64,000 bases of DNA, from the NCBI GenBank assembly GCA_021324155.1, contig JAJPJQ010000023.1, forward strand, positions 124,001 to 188,000, given 5' to 3'. Below the pieces are notes generated by a model. That model did no database searches, had not been told where the DNA came from, and worked only from the letters and a program-made list of their open reading frames with translations. Source of the stretch: Pseudomonadota bacterium (GTDB taxonomy: Bacteria; Desulfobacterota; Binatia; UBA9968). Of the stretch, positions 32,799-41,916 are shown piece by piece; position 1 is the first letter of the stretch, and each line of letters begins with the position of its first letter. The position numbers and the translations under genes are program-made.

Positions 32799-34058
32799 TC
32801 ACGGCGCCATGTAAACATCCGGTCCGAGGGGCGCTTTGTTTTTCGTGATGATATTGCCCGTACTAGAAAAAAGCAGATAGTCGCCGCCGTTATACACGCC
32901 GCCCCCTCTCGATGTAGCCGTATTACCGGTGATGACGCTGTTGGTAATGGTGAAAGAACGGTTATTCAAAACACCGCCGCCGCTGCCGGCGGAATTTTTG
33001 GAGATTGTGCTGTTGTCGATAACGAGCGTGCCGCCGCCGATCGAGTTATAAATGCCGCCGCTATGCGTACCCGCGTGGTTGCCGGTGATGATGCTGTCCG
33101 TGATGCGAATGTAGCTACTGCTTCTTATCCCTCCGCCACTCGTCGCGGCTGAGTTCTTCGAGATCGTGCTTTGGTCGATAATGACTGTAGCTCCAGCATA
33201 ACTACCGATGGCCCCGCCGTATGTGGCGGTGTTACGCGTAATGATACAGTTGTTGATGCCCAGGTAATCCCCCAGGTTTATTATCGCGCCGCCCTGCGAG
33301 CTGCTGTTTCCCGAGATCGTGCTCTCGTTGACGACGAGGATTCCGTCGCTGCGTATGGCGCCGCCCTGGCCTCCGTTGCCGCCGCTTAGAGTGACACCGT
33401 TGAGTGTCAGATCGCCGGTAGCAGCAACGGTAAATAGACGAAACTGAGGCGATCCCTTTTTGCGAATAATTTTGGTGTTATTGCCTTGAATGGTGATCTC
33501 GCTCGTAATCAGCAGCACGCCGGTCGTACCGTAAGCTGTATTGTAGGCGCGGGTAAGCGTTTGTGTTCCCTTCGGCAGTACAATGGTGTCGGCGCCGGCA
33601 GGGTTGCCGGCGGCGCAGTCGATGTGAACCATTCCGTTAACGGTGTCGTTGGCGTTTCGAATCGCCTCGAAGAACGAACACTTGCCGTCGCCATTGTTGA
33701 TCTCGGGAGCAGTTTTCGCAGAGACCGTAATCGTGCTCGCCTGCACGGAACCTAGTCCGAGCGCCAGCAAAAGCGCGGCCCCGGCCAAAGAATAGGCTAG
33801 CTTGCGCCGCCATTCGGGCGGAACGGTCGCCGAGTCGGGCGAGCGCGCGAGGCTGCGCTGTAACACGCGCCGCGCGCTGCGTGGCAAGACGCGAAGCTCG
33901 TCGTAACGCTGCGCGAAGACCGTAAAAAGTTCGCTGCCGCGCTCGGCCAAGAGACGCTCCAGCCAGGGAGTATCGGCCGCGCTCTTTATCTGTGTATCCC
34001 AAGCGGACAAAATCGCTTCTTCGGCAGAATCTGCAGACGCCGGAACGTAGTAGTTCAT
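32799..34058 (-). CDS. Membrane-anchored right-handed beta-helix protein
   Basis: Protein of 419 aa in three parts. Residues 1-85 are polar and helical with no export signal. Residues about 88-106 are a transmembrane/signal segment ending VQAS. The rest is exported and begins with a CSFFEAI motif (CSLREA-like), followed by about seven 22-24 residue beta-helix turns (STISGNSSSQGGA, IITRNTATYGGA, STISKNSAGSGGG). The family is typical of surface or secreted proteins of unclear role. The cytosolic leader is unusual. Local GC is lower than in the flanks. The two paralogous small envelope genes lie on either side. Confidence 0.8.
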   Translation of the reverse strand: MNYYVPASADSAEEAILSAWDTQIKSAADTPWLERLLAERGSELFTVFAQRYDELRVLPRSARRVLQRSLARSPDSATVPPEWRRKLAYSLAGAALLLALGLGSVQASTITVSAKTAPEINNGDGKCSFFEAIRNANDTVNGMVHIDCAAGNPAGADTIVLPKGTQTLTRAYNTAYGTTGVLLITSEITIQGNNTKIIRKKGSPQFRLFTVAATGDLTLNGVTLSGGNGGQGGAIRSDGILVVNESTISGNSSSQGGAIINLGDYLGINNCIITRNTATYGGAIGSYAGATVIIDQSTISKNSAATSGGGIRSSSYIRITDSIITGNHAGTHSGGIYNSIGGGTLVIDNSTISKNSAGSGGGVLNNRSFTITNSVITGNTATSRGGGVYNGGDYLLFSSTGNIITKNKAPLGPDVYMAP

Positions 34059-34188
34059 AGCCCCTCCCTATTAGTCGAAGGCGGATTCGCGCACTCGGGC
34101 GAAGCGCTTTTATCGCCTACGTAGAGAAAGAAGTAAAGTAGGAATTGAGCGAATGGCTGAATTTAACCACGATTTAAATGCACGCGGC

Positions 34189-34217
34189 TTGACAGTTCCT
34201 AATCATTTCGACTAGCT
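34189..34217 (+). promoter_or_regulatory. Candidate promoter for the TM-anchored paralogue
   Basis: A perfect TTGACA at 34189-34194 is followed after 18 bp by TAGCTT. The -10 match is weak (3 of 6). It lies just upstream of the ATG at 34228 in the divergent spacer after the beta-helix gene. Confidence 0.3.
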
Positions 34218-34227
34218 TTCGTCAATT

Positions 34228-34668
34228 ATGCCCAAGAAAGCCTTAACGCCTGCACAGAAATATACTCGGTACGCACTCCTTTCGCTTGTAGCCATAGCCA
34301 TGCCGTGGGGCCTCTGGTCCAGCCTGCAATCGGTCACACACAACGAGGAACTCGCAGCAAAACGCGCGCAGGAATTCGCCGTGATCTTGCTAATCAAACA
34401 GGATTTAGCTCGCGCCTATCAGATGATGTCGAGCAAGGCTCGAAGCTATGTTCCGCTGGAACAATTTAAGGATATCATCGGCGGCTATCACCCCGACGGC
34501 TACCCTCAAACAATCAAAGTTGTCGAGACCCGGCCGGAGAAAGAAATGGCTACCGTTTATGTGCTGCTGCGCGGCGAGGACGGGTCGGGAAAGGTTTTCA
34601 ACTATCAGTTCATGCTGAACGGAACCGCCAAAGCCGACTATAAAGTCACTACGGTCAAGCCGTTTTAA
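34228..34668 (+). CDS. Small membrane-anchored protein (paralogue B)
   Basis: Protein of 146 aa, the paralogue of the lipoprotein at 32351-32755. Shared blocks include THNEELAAKRAQEFA, AYQMMSSKARSYVPLEQF and YQFMLNGTAKADYKVTTV. The N-terminus has no lipobox cysteine; instead it has a single hydrophobic helix (YALLSLVAIAMPWGLW), so it should stay in the inner membrane. Its DNA is AT-richer than paralogue A. TAATG overlap couples it to the TPM gene. Confidence 0.75.
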   Translation: MPKKALTPAQKYTRYALLSLVAIAMPWGLWSSLQSVTHNEELAAKRAQEFAVILLIKQDLARAYQMMSSKARSYVPLEQFKDIIGGYHPDGYPQTIKVVETRPEKEMATVYVLLRGEDGSGKVFNYQFMLNGTAKADYKVTTVKPF

Positions 34669-35549
34669 TGCGAACGAGACTGATTACGGCTATTTCAACG
34701 GGCTGGTTGCTTCTTGCACAGCCTTGCACAATGCCGCTGGCGAACGCTGATCCCTTCGATCAGCATGTCAACGATGACGCCTGGATTCTTTCGCGAGCGT
34801 ACGCCGAAGACTTAAACGGCAGGTTACGCCGCTACGCCGAGAAAACCGGCTACGGCATATACATTGTCATGCTTCGGGATAAACGTGAGGTCAGAGACCT
34901 CATGCCACGTCTATTCGTAGCGGAAAAGCTCGACACCATATGGCCGGCTGGCGCCATTGTCCTAGTGGTCGCATACGAAAACAGAGAAGCGAGAATAGCT
35001 ACGAGCGAAAATCTCAACCGTAAGTTCGCCCAGGCTCAAACCATAACCGAAATCGAAGCGGATCTGCGGCGGGTAGCTAGCGGCAATAACTGGGATCGCG
35101 ATTATAACATCGAGTCCGCGGTGGAAGAGTCAGTCATTAGACTCAATGAGGCGTTAGATCCGTGGTTTTATGTCTTGGAGCCAACGTCAACGAAAGGCGT
35201 TTGGAGCCACTATCGTATCTTGCCAGAAATAATTCTTTTTCTTTTTGTGCCCTTCGCATCATTTATGACGGCAATGATTCTCATGGCACTGACGACCGCG
35301 GGGTCATACGATTGGTTTGGGCGTGTCATCGTCTCGAGCTTTGCAGGATGTGCCGTCGCCATTGCCGCCGCTTTTTTCTTTCGCCTGCGCGGAGGCATTC
35401 TGCCGGGCGCTGTAGTTTATAGTGTACTTGCGGGATGCATCGTCGGCACCGTGGTAGGCGCGCTGAAGCCGTTCTGGTTTAACGACAAATTTACCGGGAA
35501 AAAATCCGACGCATGGTGGAGCGGCCCGGTGCATTTTTACCGGGGCTGA
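34668..35549 (+). CDS. TPM-domain membrane protein
   Basis: Protein of 293 aa with a signal peptide (residues 5-27, cleavage near ANA). A TPM (TLP18.3/Psb32/MOLO-1-like) domain at about 28-165 is recognised by VNDDAWILSRAYAEDLNGRLRRYAEKTGYGIYIVML and the later IESAVEESVIRL. About three C-terminal transmembrane helices follow (185-260). Family members are implicated in envelope assembly or phosphatase-like activity. Overlap with paralogue B suggests they function together. Confidence 0.75.
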   Translation: MRTRLITAISTGWLLLAQPCTMPLANADPFDQHVNDDAWILSRAYAEDLNGRLRRYAEKTGYGIYIVMLRDKREVRDLMPRLFVAEKLDTIWPAGAIVLVVAYENREARIATSENLNRKFAQAQTITEIEADLRRVASGNNWDRDYNIESAVEESVIRLNEALDPWFYVLEPTSTKGVWSHYRILPEIILFLFVPFASFMTAMILMALTTAGSYDWFGRVIVSSFAGCAVAIAAAFFFRLRGGILPGAVVYSVLAGCIVGTVVGALKPFWFNDKFTGKKSDAWWSGPVHFYRG

Positions 35550-35606
35550 TTCGCTTCAACTCAGCCGTTCCATCCTCCTCCACGTACCGCCACGCAACCG
35601 CACCGC

Positions 35607-37721
35607 TCATGCTTCCGCGAGCGGCAAGCCGGGCAGCACCTTGTCGAGGGTAATGGGAAAATCGCGCACGCGCACGCCGGTGGCGTTGAATACCGCGTTG
35701 GCGACGGCCGCGCCGGCGCCGCAGATGCCCAACTCGCCGAGACCCTTGGCGCCGAGCACGTTCGCCTTGTCATCGAAGCCGTCGAGCACGATCGCATCGA
35801 GATCGGGAATGTCGGCGTTAACCGGCACGAGATATTCGGCCAGGTCGCGATTGACGAACGCGCCGGTCCGCGTGTCGACGACGGCCTCTTCATGCAGCGC
35901 CGCGCTCACGCCCCAGGTCATGCCGCCGATCAACTGCGAGCGCGTTGTCTTGGCGTTGAGCGCGCGCCCTACGGCGAAAACGCCCAGCATCCGCCGCAGG
36001 CGGATCTCCGCCGTATCGGCGTCGACGCCGACCTCGGCGAAATGGGCGCCGTAGGTGTGTATCGAGTATGCTTGATAGGCCGGCTCTTTCCACATGCCGG
36101 CGACCTCGCCTTCGGCTTCCAAGTCGCCGGGCTCACCGGCCGAATGCTCAATCTTCTCGCGCAGGGCTTTGCATGCGCGATGAAGTGCGATGCTCGAATT
36201 CGCGGCGCCCCACGAGCCGCCGGAGCCGGAGCTCTCGGGAAAATCCGACTTTCCTATCTCGATCCGCACGCGCTCGATCGGCAGCCCGAGCGCGTCGGCC
36301 GCGACCTGCGTCAGAATCGTATAGGTTCCGGTGCCGAGGTCCGTCATGTCGGATTGGACGACGGCGATCCCGTCGCGGCCGATGCGAACCCGCACCTTCG
36401 CAGTCCCTTGGAAGTGCATGCGGATCGCCGCCGCCATACCGTAGCCGACGAGCCATCGCCCGTCGCGCCGGCTCGCGGGGCTGACCGGGCGTTCCTCCCA
36501 ACCGAACCGGCGCGCACCCTCGCGCAGGCACTCGACCAGGCGGCGATCGCTGAAGGGCACATCGCGTTCGGGATCGCGGGCGGGCTCGTTGCGGATCCGG
36601 AGCTCGACCGGGTCGATGCCGAGAGCGTACGCCAGCTCGTCCATCGCCGACTCGACCGCCAGGAGGCCGGGCGCCTCGCCCGGTGCGCGGACGTCTTCGC
36701 CGCGCTGTCTGTCGAGAGGCGTAAGCCGGTGGCGCGTTAATCGGTTCGGGGCGGCGTAGAGGCTGCGCGTCGTCGCAGCGGTCTGCTCGGCGTACTCCCA
36801 CTCGGGATTCGTATACATGGTGACGTCATGGCCGATCGCAACCAGCCGGCCGTCCTTCCCGGCGCCGAGACGAACCCGCTGGCTCGTCGTCGGGCGCGGG
36901 CCGACGAGATGAAAAATCTGCTGCCGCGTCATCGCTACCTTCACCGGCTGCTTCACCTCGCGTGCCGCGAGGGCGGCGAGGATCGCCTCATGGTGGAGGC
37001 CGAGCTTCGAGCCGAAACCCCCGCCGATATAGGGCGAGATGAGGTGGACGCGCTGCAGGTCGATGCGCAGCGTGCTGGCGACGCACGTCCGGCCTTCGGC
37101 GAGGATCTGGTCGGTGACGTAGATGGTGAGATCATCCCCATTCCAGACCGCCATCGCCGCATGAGGCTCCATCGCCTGCGAGAAGTAATAGGGCGTCGAA
37201 TACCGCTGATCGACTTTGACGGCGGCGCCGGCGAATCCGGCGTCGAAATCGCCCACCGCGCTGTCGGTCGGCAATCCGGCGTTGACTTTTTTCGGCGCGT
37301 ACGCATTGTTCTGCCGCGCGGCGAAATCGTAATGCCCGGCCTCGGCGGCGTATTCGACGTCGACGAGACGCGCCGCCGCCCGCGCCTGCTCGAAGGTCTC
37401 GGCGACGACTAGCGCCACCGGCTCGCCGTAATAATGAATCTCTGGGCCATTCAACACCGGGAACGCGCGCGAGTATTGCGACGTGATCGAGAAGTCGGGG
37501 GCGTTTTGCTCGGGCGCGTTCCGATGCGTCAACACCAGACGCACGCCGGGCGAGCGCTCGGCGCGGGCGATATCGATCTTCGTAATGCGGCCTTTGCCGA
37601 TCGTGGCGCCCGCGATGAAGCCATACAGCGGCTGGCCCGCCTCCCAGTGCTCGTAGGCATACGCCGCTCGGCCTCCGACCTTCAAAGGTCCATCGACGCG
37701 GTTAAGGGCCTGTCCGATCAT
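35607..37721 (-). CDS. paoC: Molybdenum-cofactor subunit of aldehyde oxidoreductase
   Basis: Large molybdopterin-binding subunit of the xanthine dehydrogenase superfamily, 704 aa from the ATG at 37721 (GAGGAG upstream). It has the N-terminal [18 protein letters not shown], the Moco segments [25 protein letters not shown] and [11 protein letters not shown], and the C-terminal [19 protein letters not shown] with the catalytic Glu. The pattern is that of the PaoC/YagR subgroup, which oxidises aldehydes to acids. It overlaps the FAD subunit gene by 4 bp. Confidence 0.9.
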   Translation of the reverse strand: MIGQALNRVDGPLKVGGRAAYAYEHWEAGQPLYGFIAGATIGKGRITKIDIARAERSPGVRLVLTHRNAPEQNAPDFSITSQYSRAFPVLNGPEIHYYGEPVALVVAETFEQARAAARLVDVEYAAEAGHYDFAARQNNAYAPKKVNAGLPTDSAVGDFDAGFAGAAVKVDQRYSTPYYFSQAMEPHAAMAVWNGDDLTIYVTDQILAEGRTCVASTLRIDLQRVHLISPYIGGGFGSKLGLHHEAILAALAAREVKQPVKVAMTRQQIFHLVGPRPTTSQRVRLGAGKDGRLVAIGHDVTMYTNPEWEYAEQTAATTRSLYAAPNRLTRHRLTPLDRQRGEDVRAPGEAPGLLAVESAMDELAYALGIDPVELRIRNEPARDPERDVPFSDRRLVECLREGARRFGWEERPVSPASRRDGRWLVGYGMAAAIRMHFQGTAKVRVRIGRDGIAVVQSDMTDLGTGTYTILTQVAADALGLPIERVRIEIGKSDFPESSGSGGSWGAANSSIALHRACKALREKIEHSAGEPGDLEAEGEVAGMWKEPAYQAYSIHTYGAHFAEVGVDADTAEIRLRRMLGVFAVGRALNAKTTRSQLIGGMTWGVSAALHEEAVVDTRTGAFVNRDLAEYLVPVNADIPDLDAIVLDGFDDKANVLGAKGLGELGICGAGAAVANAVFNATGVRVRDFPITLDKVLPGLPLAEA

Positions 37722-38710
37722 AACTGTCTCCTCAACTCGCCTGCGAGCTGAGCCAAACTGCGGCACAGCGTCCGCTTGGCGAGCTCGATCTTAAAGTCGT
37801 TGTGGCCCCGTCCCACGGCTTGCGCCATGGCGGCCTCGGCGGCGGCGCGAAAATTGGCCATCGTGGCAGGCTGGCCCGTGAGAATTCTCTCGGCCTCGAC
37901 CGAGCGCCACGGCTTGTGGGCGACGCCGCCGAACGCCACCCGGGCAGCGGTGATCGTTCCCCTTTCCGCCGCGACGACGGCGGCGACGGAGACGAGCGCG
38001 AATGCGTAGGACGCCCGGTCGCGCACCTTGCGGTATCCTTGCCTGCCGGGTGGCGGCGCCGGCAGGATCACTCCTGTTATCATCTCGCCCGGCTGCAGAA
38101 CGGTCTCGATGTGCGGCGTGTCGCCGGGTAGACGGTAGAAGTCGTCGATCGCGACGCGCCGGGCGCCCTGATCGCCGAGCAACTCGATCTCGGCCTCGAG
38201 CGCCGTCATCGCAACCGCCATGTCCGAAGGATGGACGGCGATGCAGGCGTCGCTCGCGCCCAGGATCGCGTGCACGCGGTTGAAGCCGTCGAGCGCCGCA
38301 CAGCCCGAGCCGGGCACGCGCTTGTTACACGCCGCAGCCGTATCGTAGAAGTACGGGCAGCGGGTGCGCTGCAACAGATTGCCGCCGATGGACGCCATGT
38401 TGCGCAGCTGCCCCGAGGCGCCGGCGACCAGGGCCTCCGAGAGGACGGGATAACGGGTGCGCACGCGCCGGTCGGCGGCCACGTCGGAGTTTGCCGCCTG
38501 GGCGCCGATCCTGATGCCGCCCTCCGGCAGCTCTTCAATATTCTTCAAAGGCAGACGACTGATGTCGACCAAGTGGCTCGGCTGCTCGATGTCGAGCTTC
38601 ATGAGGTCGAGTAGGTTCGTGCCGCCGCTGATGAACTTGGCGCCGGTTCTGGAGACCGCGGCGACCGCGGCCCGCGGGTCGGTCGCGCGCTCGTACGTGA
38701 ACGGCCTCAT
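37718..38710 (-). CDS. paoB: FAD subunit of aldehyde oxidoreductase
   Basis: FAD-binding subunit, 330 aa from the ATG at 38710, where the reading is [12 protein letters not shown]; the open frame extends upstream only as an antisense artefact of paoA. FAD-contacting motifs are [12 protein letters not shown] and [19 protein letters not shown]. The cysteines in [21 protein letters not shown] correspond to the extra [4Fe-4S] cluster known in PaoB. It takes electrons from PaoC via PaoA. It overlaps both neighbours by 4 bp. Confidence 0.9.
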   Translation of the reverse strand: MRPFTYERATDPRAAVAAVSRTGAKFISGGTNLLDLMKLDIEQPSHLVDISRLPLKNIEELPEGGIRIGAQAANSDVAADRRVRTRYPVLSEALVAGASGQLRNMASIGGNLLQRTRCPYFYDTAAACNKRVPGSGCAALDGFNRVHAILGASDACIAVHPSDMAVAMTALEAEIELLGDQGARRVAIDDFYRLPGDTPHIETVLQPGEMITGVILPAPPPGRQGYRKVRDRASYAFALVSVAAVVAAERGTITAARVAFGGVAHKPWRSVEAERILTGQPATMANFRAAAEAAMAQAVGRGHNDFKIELAKRTLCRSLAQLAGELRRQL

Positions 38711-39261
38711 CGGTGAACTCCTTCCACGATGTCGCGAATGGCGGCGACGATGTTCGGGTAGGCGGCGCACCGGCAGATATTGCCGCTCATTCGCTCGCGA
38801 ATCTCCGCTCCGGTCAATGTAGTCCCCTCCGCCGCCACGTCGACAGTGGCGTGGCTCGGCCAGCCGGCTCTCGCTTCGGCCAGCATGCCGATCGCGGAGC
38901 ATATCTGTCCTGGCGTGCAGTAGCCGCACTGGAACGCATCGCGCTCGACGAACGCGGCTTGCAGGGGATGGAGCGCCTCAGGCTTGCCCAGACCTTCGAT
39001 CGTTACGATGTCGTCGTCCTCGTGCATAACCGCCAGCGTCAGGCACGAGTTGATGCGCCGGCCGTTGACGAGCACCGTACAGGCGCCGCACTGCCCGTGG
39101 TCGCAGCCCTTCTTCGCGCCCGTCAGATGCAGAAGCTCGCGCAGCGCATCGAGCAGCGATGTGCGCGGGTCCAGCTCGAGGCGGTGCGCGCGGCCGTTGA
39201 CGGTCAGCGCGATCCCGATCCCGGCGCTTTTCATCTTGACGTCGTTAGAAGATACAGCCAT
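38707..39261 (-). CDS. paoA: [2Fe-2S] subunit of aldehyde oxidoreductase
   Basis: Iron-sulfur subunit, 184 aa from the ATG at 39261 (MAVSSNDVK). The N-terminal plant-type cluster motif is [12 protein letters not shown] with the fourth Cys in INSC. The C-terminal cluster uses CGYCTPG and NICRC. Unlike E. coli PaoA, there is no twin-arginine signal, so this enzyme is probably cytosolic. Gene order A-B-C is the same as in paoABC. No PaoD/XdhC-type insertion chaperone is adjacent. Confidence 0.9.
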   Translation of the reverse strand: MAVSSNDVKMKSAGIGIALTVNGRAHRLELDPRTSLLDALRELLHLTGAKKGCDHGQCGACTVLVNGRRINSCLTLAVMHEDDDIVTIEGLGKPEALHPLQAAFVERDAFQCGYCTPGQICSAIGMLAEARAGWPSHATVDVAAEGTTLTGAEIRERMSGNICRCAAYPNIVAAIRDIVEGVHR

Positions 39262-39293
39262 GGCGTGCTCACTTTCTTTTCTCGATAAAGCTT

Positions 39294-39304
39294 CCAATAA
39301 TTGG
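39294..39304. promoter_or_regulatory. Palindrome upstream of paoA
   Basis: CCAATAATTGG is an 11-bp palindrome about 30 bp before the paoA start and could be an operator. No regulator gene is adjacent, and no convincing -35/-10 pair was found in the 170-bp spacer. Confidence 0.25.
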
Positions 39305-39428
39305 ATACTCAGCCGCCGGCTCTGAACCGTCAATACCGCGATGCCCCGGTCGCAGGCGAAAAATCACCCGAAGCGGATAACGTCGCAGCGAAGTTTTTGT
39401 CGGCGGAATTTTTCGAGATAGTGCAGAA

Positions 39429-39710
39429 TTAGTTCGCAGGTAATTGTCCCATCGCCTCGTGCACGTAGCACCAGGTCCATACAGCAGGCGGGACAGCGCG
39501 CATGACGGCGTGGTGCGTCTCGTGAAAGTGACGTGTCGCGTGCTTCCCCGGCGATGAGTCGCAGCAGCCGACGTGACCGCAGGCGCGGCATTCGCGCAGC
39601 TCGATCCACTGCGTCCCCTCCCTCAGACATTCTTCGCAGGCGTCTGGCGTCCGCGGGAGCGGAAAGTCGGCCGGTTTAAGTCCGTTCAGATCTTCGCATG
39701 GCGGCTTCAT
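39429..39710 (-). CDS. UBP-type zinc finger protein
   Basis: Protein of 93 aa consisting of one ZnF-UBP domain. Zinc ligands are visible in CEECLREG, LRECRACGHVGCCD, HATRHFHETHH and YVHE. In eukaryotes the fold binds the ubiquitin C-terminus; in bacteria these small proteins occur alone or fused to other domains with unknown role. There is no clear ribosome binding site. It is monocistronic on the minus strand. Confidence 0.85.
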   Translation of the reverse strand: MKPPCEDLNGLKPADFPLPRTPDACEECLREGTQWIELRECRACGHVGCCDSSPGKHATRHFHETHHAVMRAVPPAVWTWCYVHEAMGQLPAN

Positions 39711-39815
39711 AATAATTTAGCCTCAAGATATGTGGTGACGATCACAGAGAGGCGGGCGCGAAATCGGCGCGCCCGCCTTCTCTGCGCTAAGCGACAGCCC
39801 GTGACGGCGGCAAGC

Positions 39816-40283
39816 TCACCGCGACGAGATCTTCGCTTCGCCTCGATTTTCCTCTTGGTGTTTCTTTTCGTGCTGCACCGCCGCTTTGGGATGCACGTTC
39901 ATACCGGTATGACCGATCCGCTCGCCGTGCGTCGCATCGACGGGATGAAGTCTGAAGCTGACGTGCGAGTCGGGCTGCGTATGCTTGGATTTCGGCATCG
40001 ACAAGACGAGAATCCCGTTGCCGTAGCTCGCGTTCGTCAGTTGCGCGTCCACAAATTCCGGCAGTTTCACTTCGCGGAAATATGGTCCGATCGCCCATTC
40101 TTCGATGAGCATTTCGCGGTCGCGCTGTCCCGGGCCGCGTTCGTCGCCCTGAATGCGGACCGTGTCGCCGGCAATCTCCACCGAGATATTCTCGGGCTCC
40201 AGGCCGGGAAGAGGCGCGGCCAGCATAATGTGCTCCTCGCCGCGATATACGCGGACCGGAATTTTCTGTGCTTGACTTGCCAT
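39816..40283 (-). CDS. Hsp20/alpha-crystallin small heat-shock protein
   Basis: Small heat-shock protein of 155 aa. The alpha-crystallin domain spans about residues 8-98 with VRVYRGEEHIMLAAPLPG, VEIAGDTVRIQGDE and YGNGILVLSMPKSK. The tail is long, His/Lys-rich and probably disordered. It would hold unfolding proteins for refolding by ATP-dependent chaperones. GAGGAGGG precedes the ATG. No ROSE-like thermometer was identified. Confidence 0.85.
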   Translation of the reverse strand: MASQAQKIPVRVYRGEEHIMLAAPLPGLEPENISVEIAGDTVRIQGDERGPGQRDREMLIEEWAIGPYFREVKLPEFVDAQLTNASYGNGILVLSMPKSKHTQPDSHVSFRLHPVDATHGERIGHTGMNVHPKAAVQHEKKHQEENRGEAKISSR

Positions 40284-40353
40284 GGGTGCCCTCCTCTACC
40301 CTAGGATAAGACTTCCGGGGAGCGCGCCAACCCGGGCAAATTCCCGCTGTTCG

Positions 40354-40770
40354 TTAAATCTCTTTCCACACTTTCGCGAGGCTGTCCCCGTAGACGCTCA
40401 AATCCCATTCGCAGAAATAACCAAATGGCGTCAGCCGAACCGAATATCCCGTCGCGCGCAGCCGTTCGGCGATCTCCTCGACCAATTTTTCCGTAAAATC
40501 CGTCGTCGCGCCGGCGCCGCCGAGATGCGCAAAGGAATGAAGCACGATGTTCTTCAGCGCGCGCTTGTTGGCAAGCCATTTGACATGCTTCAGCGTCTGG
40601 CGCAGCACGGAGGCGCGCCGCTCCCCTGCTTCGTCCGAAGCTTCGGCGTGGAAAAACACCACGACGGCTTCCTCCACCGACTCGTCGACCTCGCGGTCAG
40701 GAACCTCCGGCAGCGTCTTCGAATGCGTCTTCCAGCGAAAGCGTTTCGCCTGAAAGCAGAGAAGCTTCAT
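40354..40770 (-). CDS. Free-standing threonyl-tRNA synthetase editing domain (archaeal type)
   Basis: Protein of 138 aa that looks like the D-aminoacyl-tRNA-deacylase-like N-terminal editing domain of archaeal ThrRS, with no synthetase domain. Matches include MKLLCFQAKRFRW at the N-terminus, AVVVFFHAE, NIVLHSFAHLGG and TPFGYFCEWDLSVYGDSL near the C-terminus. In archaea this domain removes serine mischarged on tRNA-Thr. A stand-alone bacterial copy could act in trans. No ribosome binding site is clear. The assignment is by eye and depends on motif order. Confidence 0.75.
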   Translation of the reverse strand: MKLLCFQAKRFRWKTHSKTLPEVPDREVDESVEEAVVVFFHAEASDEAGERRASVLRQTLKHVKWLANKRALKNIVLHSFAHLGGAGATTDFTEKLVEEIAERLRATGYSVRLTPFGYFCEWDLSVYGDSLAKVWKEI

Positions 40771-40874
40771 CGATCGACGAGGCTAACAGCGCGCGCGTGT
40801 CTTTGCAAAACGCGCGGGCTGCATCTTGAACCGCCGAACGAAACGCTGATATGTTTGCCATCGAGAGCGCAGAC

Positions 40875-41813
40875 ATGGCTACGGACAAAGTCGAATTCGG
40901 CATCGCCGCGCCGCAGATTCACACCCGGCTTCCTCTCGATCTCGAATCCATTCAGCGCTACATCAAGCGCGCGGAGGAACTCGGCTTCCATAGTATATGG
41001 GTGCAGGAGCAGGCCGTGCTCCGGCAGGCGGCGAGCGCGATGGAAGGCATTACCATGCTGAGCTACGCCGCGGCGCTCACGCAGCGAATCAAGCTTGGGA
41101 TGGCGGTGTTCCTGATCAACCTTCGCAGTCCGCTCTGGCTAGCGAAAAGCATCGCGAGTCTCGACCAGCTGAGCCGCGGGCGTGTGATCGCCGGCGTCGG
41201 GCTCGGCGCGGTCACGCGCCTCTACCAGGCGTACGGCCTCTCGGCCGACAAACGCGTCGCTCGCTTCAACGAGGCGCTGACGCTCATGCAAAAACTCTGG
41301 ACCGAGGACAGTGTCACGTTCGAGGGGCAGTTTTGGCAGCTCAAAAACGCGACGGTCGTACCGAAGCCGTTTCAAAAACCGCATCCGCCGGTGTGGATCG
41401 GCGGCAGCGCGCCGCCGGCGGTCAGGCGCGCGGCGTTTCGCGCAGGCGGATTTATGGGCGCGGGCTCGTCTTCCAGCGATGCGTTCGCCGATCAGGTGAA
41501 GGTCTTAAAGGAATCGCTCGCCGAGGCGAAGAAAAGTCCGGCCGAATTCGCCATCGGCAAGCGCGTCTACATCGCCGTCGACCGCGACCGCGAGCGCGCC
41601 GCGAAGCGGCTGACAGAATGGTTCGCCGCCTATTACGGCGCGCCGGACCTCGCCGAAAAAGTTTCGGTTTGGGGAGCGCCGGAGGAGTGCGCGGAGAAGC
41701 TCGGCAGAATCATCGCCGCCGGCACGCGCGTGATCAATTTGAATCCCGTTTATGATTTGCCGGAGCAGATGGAGACGCTCGCGGGCGAGGTAGTCCCCCG
41801 CCTCGGCAAATAA
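40875..41813 (+). CDS. LLM class (luciferase-like) oxidoreductase
   Basis: Flavin/F420-dependent monooxygenase-like protein with a TIM-barrel fold, 312 aa from the ATG at 40875 (an ATG at 40851 adds eight residues). Family features are KVEFGIAAPQ, RAEELGFHSIWVQE, LDQLSRGRVIAGVGLG and PPVWIGGSAPPAVRRAA, typical of the F420-dependent methylene-H4MPT reductase/LLM group. The cofactor could be FMN or F420. It diverges from the ThrRS editing-domain gene. Confidence 0.88.
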   Translation: MATDKVEFGIAAPQIHTRLPLDLESIQRYIKRAEELGFHSIWVQEQAVLRQAASAMEGITMLSYAAALTQRIKLGMAVFLINLRSPLWLAKSIASLDQLSRGRVIAGVGLGAVTRLYQAYGLSADKRVARFNEALTLMQKLWTEDSVTFEGQFWQLKNATVVPKPFQKPHPPVWIGGSAPPAVRRAAFRAGGFMGAGSSSSDAFADQVKVLKESLAEAKKSPAEFAIGKRVYIAVDRDRERAAKRLTEWFAAYYGAPDLAEKVSVWGAPEECAEKLGRIIAAGTRVINLNPVYDLPEQMETLAGEVVPRLGK

Positions 41814-41860
41814 ATTTTCGATTTTACATTTTGGATTTTAGATTTAATCAAGATTTCAAA

Positions 41861-41888
41861 TTGCATGTGATCGTTCGACGGCTAAATT
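41861..41888 (+). promoter_or_regulatory. Possible promoter for the GST gene cluster
   Basis: TTGCAT at 41861-41866 and TAAATT at 41883-41888 are 16 bp apart in an AT-rich spacer that also carries a low-complexity run of GATTTT-like words (41815-41850). The boxes are weak matches to the consensus. Confidence 0.25.
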
Positions 41889-41916
41889 AAAGACGACCAG
41901 GCGCAGGGAGGCAACT

